Of a stretch of 64,000 nucleotides of DNA, positions 55,501 through 61,500 are shown one piece after another; within the stretch, counting starts at the first letter, position 1, and every line of letters starts with the position of its first letter. The position numbers were made by a program, and so were the translations under genes. The DNA is from Stictocephala bisonia (lineage: Eukaryota; Arthropoda; Insecta; Hemiptera; Membracidae). Location: NCBI GenBank assembly GCA_035578905.1, contig JAQJVL010002693.1, positions 21,648-85,647 of the forward strand, given 5' to 3'. Under the pieces are notes generated by a model that worked only from the letters and a program-made list of their open reading frames with translations, had not been told where the DNA came from and searched no databases.

Positions 55501-58500
55501 CTCTATGATAGATGCGTGCCACCGATAGGGGAAGAAACAAAACGGAATCAATCCACCTGGTATTATTGTAAAGTTCGTTAGACGTCTGGACAAAGAAGAA
55601 TTTCTCAGAAGACGTCGTGTGAAGCGCACACTGTCGACCAGACACATGGGGAGAACAGACGACCGACCCGTCTACGTCAATGAGTCGCTGTCACCGGCGA
55701 GGAGAAAGCTGTTAGCTATGACGAGGGTGGTCCAGAGGGAGAAGAACTACAAGTTCCTGTGGGTCCGCAACGGAAAAATATTCATGAGGCGTGAAGAAAA
55801 TGCGGCTTACACCATTGTTACAACTCAGGACGATTTAAGTAAGCTGTAAAGTTTAAATATGTATATAGTACAACATTTATTTCTTTCTCTTGTTTAATAA
55901 TAATTTTATATAGATTTGTTTTTATTTTATTTCATAGTTACTATAATTTTGAGTTTATATTAATGTAATTGTTGTTTTTTCAGTAAAACATTTTTTTTTT
56001 TTTTTCAAAACATTTTTCTTTAGAAAATAAAATTATTAATAATAGTCTGACATTACCAATACATTAAACAATAGTAACAATTTTAACTTTAATATAGTAA
56101 ACCAAAATATTCGTAGCCTGAGAAGCAATTTTGACCTGTTTCTTAGTGAATTAACTACTAGAAATTTGTTCCCGGATATAATAATTCTTTCTGAAATATG
56201 GATATCGCAACATGAAACATTTAGCTATGAAATTCCTAACTATGTAAGTTTTATAAAGGCAAATGAGAATTTTAGATCAGGGGGGATAAAGATCTATGTA
56301 AAATCAACAATGGAAGTAATTGATTGTTGTCCGTTGAATTTTCAATCAGCTGATGTACTCAAATTAGAAATTAAAATAAATAAGCATTATTTTACTTTTA
56401 TTGCTATTTATAGATTGCATAGTATAAGCAAAAGTATGTTTTTAACTGAATTAGAAAATTGTCTTGAAGATAGAAACATTTTTAATATTAAAAAGAACTT
56501 GTTTTTAATAGGGGATATGAATATTAATATTTTGGATTCCAATATAATTACAGACAAATACAATACATTGTTATCAAGGAATGGTTTAGAATGTCTTTCT
56601 AAAGAGCCAACAAGAATTACAGAGAACACGTTATCTTGTATTGATCATGTCTTTGCAAGAATTGTAAACAGAGATAAGATAGATGTGGAGGTTTTGACTG
56701 TTGAGGCAAACGTAACCGACCATGTGCTGACAGTTGTCACAGTGTGTATGCGTGACCTTGAGCAAAGAAGACTTCAACCGGATCATTCTGAACCTTCTGC
56801 TTATCGCATAGACTACATCAAACTGGGCTCTCTTCTTGATAAAACGCACTGGTTGGATGTTTATGCTCAGCAGGATCCTTCAATTGCTTTTGACATATTT
56901 TTTGACACTTTTCAAAATATAATAAATCAAAGTAAAGTAAATATATTGGAAAATAAAAATAAACTAAAAAAAAATCAAGCCTTGGATGAATAATTTTATT
57001 TGCATGAAAATAAAAATTAAGAATAAAATTTATCAAAAGTTAAAAATACATCCTTTTAATGAAAAGTTAAAAGCATACTTTAAAAAATATAGAAATAAAC
57101 TGCAAACACAAATAAGAGAACTAAAAGAATCTTATTATAAAAGGTGTTTTGAAAATTGTAATGGTGATTCTAGAGCTACATGGAGGATAGTAAATGAAGT
57201 AACTGGTCAAAAGGCAAAGAATCGATCTGAAATAAGTTTAAATATTAATGGAGACTTGATTAATGATCCAATTGCTGTAGCTAATGAATTTAATGATTTT
57301 TTTCTTACTGTAGTTGATAGATTAAATATTAAAGAGTACAGCCAGATAATTTTTATTCATTAAATTTTAAGAAATCTTTTATAAGTAAACAATATCCAGA
57401 ATCCATGTTTGTAGATCATGTATGTAAAGAAGATTTGATAAAAGTTATAAATTCACTTAAAAATAAAATATCACCAGGTATTGACAATATTAGCTCATCA
57501 CTAATTAAAAAAGTCTACCCTAAAATTATTGACATATTGTTATTTTTAGTAAATAAGAGCTTTGAAAAGGGTATTTTTCCAGAAAAACTTAAAGTAGCAG
57601 TAGTAATTCCACTACACAAAAATGGTTCAAGGCAGGATTGCAACAATTTCCGGCCAATTTCTCTGCTTTCTTCATTCTCCAAGATCTATGAGAAATTGAT
57701 GAAAAAAAAACTAGTCAAGTATCTTGAAAAAATCAGGTTTTTTAGTTCTTCACAGTTTGGTTTTAGAGAGGGGTTAAACACTGAACTTGCCCTTCACAAT
57801 TTTATAAGTAATGTTTATAATGGGATAAATATGAACAAAAAAGTAAGTGCAAGTTTCTTGGATATAAAAAAAGCTTTTGATTGTGTTGATCATGGTATAC
57901 TTTTGAAAAAACTATATAAATGTGGTATAAGAGGGGTGGTTTTTGATTGGTTTAAAAGTTATTTAGAAAATAGAAAGCAGTGTGTCAAAATTAAAAATTC
58001 ATTTAGTTGTTTGGGTATAGTAAAATATGGCGTACCACAGGGGTCAGTTTTAGGTGCATTATTATTTTTAATCTACATAAATGATCTGTGTAATGCAAAA
58101 TTTTATGGTGAACTAACATCCTTTGCGGATGACACTGCTTTATGCTATGTGAAAGATAATTGGAATGACATTGAGGAAGCTATGAATTTCGACTTTCAAG
58201 CACTACAGTGGTGGTTCTCTGACAACCATATGTTGTTTAGTCCGGAAAAAACAAAATTTATCAATTTCAGTTTAAGACAAAGAGTCTTCTTTACAAATGA
58301 AATTATATACAATTGTACAAAATGCTTATGTAGTAAGACATGCTGTACGGAGTGTGCTGTTATTGGGCAGGCAGACAATATTAAATATTTGGGAATTTTT
58401 CTTGATGAAGAAAAATGAACATCTTGAACATGCATTGGAAAATGCATGTTCAAGATTTAAAAAATAAACTTAATAAAACGTTAAGATATTTTTATTTCTT

Positions 58501-61500
58501 AAAAAATATCTGTAGTGAACAAACATTGAGAGTAATATATTTTTCCCTTGTACATAGTAGAATAGATTACGGGCTCTTTTGTTGGGGTGGGACTTATGAA
58601 TCAAATATTAGGCACATATTTATACAAGAAAAAAAGTTTATTCGAATAATTTGTAAGAATGCAACAATGGAAGCATCATATCATTTATTTTTAAAACAAC
58701 AGATTTTACCATTAAAATATATGTTTGTTCATAAAGTTTTAAAAATGTACTATGTAATGAAGAGAAATTTGCCTGAAATTGTCGAAATACATAAAGTTAA
58801 GCTAAGAAAAAAGGATGTATTTATGGTTCCCAAACCAAATCTCACTTTCTATACAAAAAGTTATTTATTTCTGGGACCAAAAATGTTTAACTCAATACCA
58901 ATTGTTCTGCAAAATTTAAAAAATATAAAATTATTTTCCAACAAAGTAAAAAATTGGTTATTAAAGCAAGAAAGTATAGATTACCTTGTAAATATTCAAG
59001 TTTAAAGCAATACACTTTCAAACATATTTTTATTATTCATTTATAATCGTATAAATTTTAATACCCTATAAATACTTATTCACTGTATCATATATTTATT
59101 TCAGATAACATAGTAAAGTATACATATTTGGCAGACTTGGGAAAGTTAACAATTATTTTTAACTGAATAAATTCTTGGACAAACAACAATGGGACACGTT
59201 GGGTGTGTCTACTAATTATGGGCAGGGCAGGAAGATGGCGGAAAGGGATGGGATGTGGCTCATGACTTTGTTTGTCGGCGAATACTTGGGATTGAGGAAA
59301 ATGCCCGGTCTTTGACCAAAGTTTTGGACGCTTTCTCCGCCATTACCTACATTCCACGGGACAAACCGTACTTCGTTTTTAAAACTAACTGAGTTAGTTT
59401 AATCGTTAGTGAATTTGTTAACTAGTTAAAGTTAAAAGTTAAACATCCCCAAAACTAACGAATAAGTTGAAAAGTTAACAGAAAAACTAACGATTGAACT
59501 TAATCGTTAATTATTTTTAATCATTAGTCCCAAGCCTGATATTTGGTTAGTCATAAATTGTTTCGTTTTTATTTTGTTTCCTATTATTGTATTATATAGC
59601 TATACTGTTAGGGTTAGGATAACATTAAATTTAGAGTTAAGGTTTAATCTATTTATGTTTTTATATTAGTGTTTATATTTTGAAGAATTGGGATTTTTTA
59701 TTTTAAATTAATATTATTTGCTCATGCGCATATTAAGATTTATTTGAAAAGAAGGAACCTCTAAAACAGGCATTGCCTTAGGAGGTCCTAGTATTTTCTT
59801 GAAATATGTAATTTATGAAAGGTTTTGTTCTAGTAGTATAAGTTTTATTTTGTTAACAGAGAATTAAGAAGAAACCTTTTTATGTTTGAATGTAATTATA
59901 TGTATTTTATGTATATATTTCGAGAAAATAAATATATTCTTATTATTATATATTCTTATTAATTGTGCATTAAACCAGAATAATTATTTTTCTAAGACTT
60001 CTATATCATCAATTGAAATTGAATTGATTAATTTGTTATAATTTTACAAATTTCTTGCATTACACTTACTACAAAATATAAAGCTCAAGTTTGTGTAGAC
60101 AAATTAAAGCTTTAAAATAGGTTAAAAATAAAAATACAATCAGTGATTTTAAAATTATTAGAAACAATCAGTTCCAATAGAGAACATTATATAAGTAAAT
60201 ATTAACAATTTTTTAAAAAACAAAGAATACAAATTAATGTAATGCAATCAATGTAAAATGTTTAAGTTTTAGAGAGGACTTCTTAGTCCTAACTTCGCTT
60301 GGTAAATTAAGACCTCTTTTTTTTCAATTACAATTTTAACATTATTACATCATTACAATGGTAACCAAATTACAATGGTGTGTCACCAAAGTAAGTGATT
60401 CGACTCACAGTGAAGTCTCTTTTAGTGGAGTTGAAAAATAGGAGTTGTAACTGCCCATCATTACTCTATTTACTGAATTAAGTTCACACACAGTACTGTA
60501 AGCCTATGTGAACTGGGGAGTGACGGTAGACTTAAATTGGAAGTAAGCTACAATAATCCTTCAATAATAACCTTTTGATTCAAGATGTCAGTAAATAACT
60601 GTTGAAAATATTTTTTTCTAGACAGGGGAAAATTATTCACTTTTATTTTACTTGTTTGGAAAATTGTGTTCATGACCATGATTTGTTGCATACAAAATTA
60701 TACTAAACCGAAAAATATGGATAACAGGTGGCATTAACAACATTTTGACATGTTTTGTAGCTTATGATAGCCCCTTATGTATTAATGAGTTGAATCAAGC
60801 ACCACCATCTTTTCCCAAACTGGTCGTTGGAATATGAAAATCTCAAATAAATGTCCATAAGCAAATTAAATTTTTTACAAACTATGAATGACTTTCCCTC
60901 AGAAAGTTCTATTAGTTGATGGCCGAATGAAAATTTATTACCAGTTGGTATTGATTAAAATATATCTGTACTTTTCAAGATGCAGCTACATTTCAATCAA
61001 CTGTGTTAGAAGTAAACTTGAATCACTGTGTCATTATATCCATTCAGATATTAGAACTTATTCACGTTTTTCACAAAATCTTTTTTAGATTGAGATATTA
61101 TCTGGAAGTTTGGAAAGAGCCAATGAGGCAGTGCGAATTCGTATGCAAGAGTTGGCAATTGAGAGGGAAACAGAAAGACGACATGTAGCTCTGTTAATGG
61201 AACAATGGTCTCAAGAGGTAAGATCTTCACAGAGGTGCTCCCCTCTCTAACTTCCCCATCCTTCAGTAGGAACATTAAATATGTATTCATTATAACATAA
61301 ATATAGCTGAAGCCATTAAAACTCATTCCCTTCTATAAGTTTTACTAAAATCTTATCATGTAAGAACACCAATCAGTTTGATTGGCTTACAATATTGGAA
61401 CTCTTGTAATGAACAGAGCACGAAATACTTACACTTTATTGTGTTGTTTTTAGAATTATATCTGTTAAATACCAGTATAAGTTAGTGCGCTGTGCAGGTA

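Larger units (their letters stand above)
54400..59947 (+). mobile_element. Non-LTR retrotransposon with PHD/FP25-like ORF1 (LINE-B)
   Basis: Plus strand: 5' UTR (start uncertain, about 54400-54780), ORF1 54929-55849, ORF2 about 56046-59005, 3' UTR with aggaggtcctagtatttt and an end like tcttattattatatattctt near 59947. A hAT MITE is inserted at 59132-59538. Frame breaks are few and small, so the copy is fairly young. It lies in the intron between exons 13 and 14. Confidence 0.85.
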
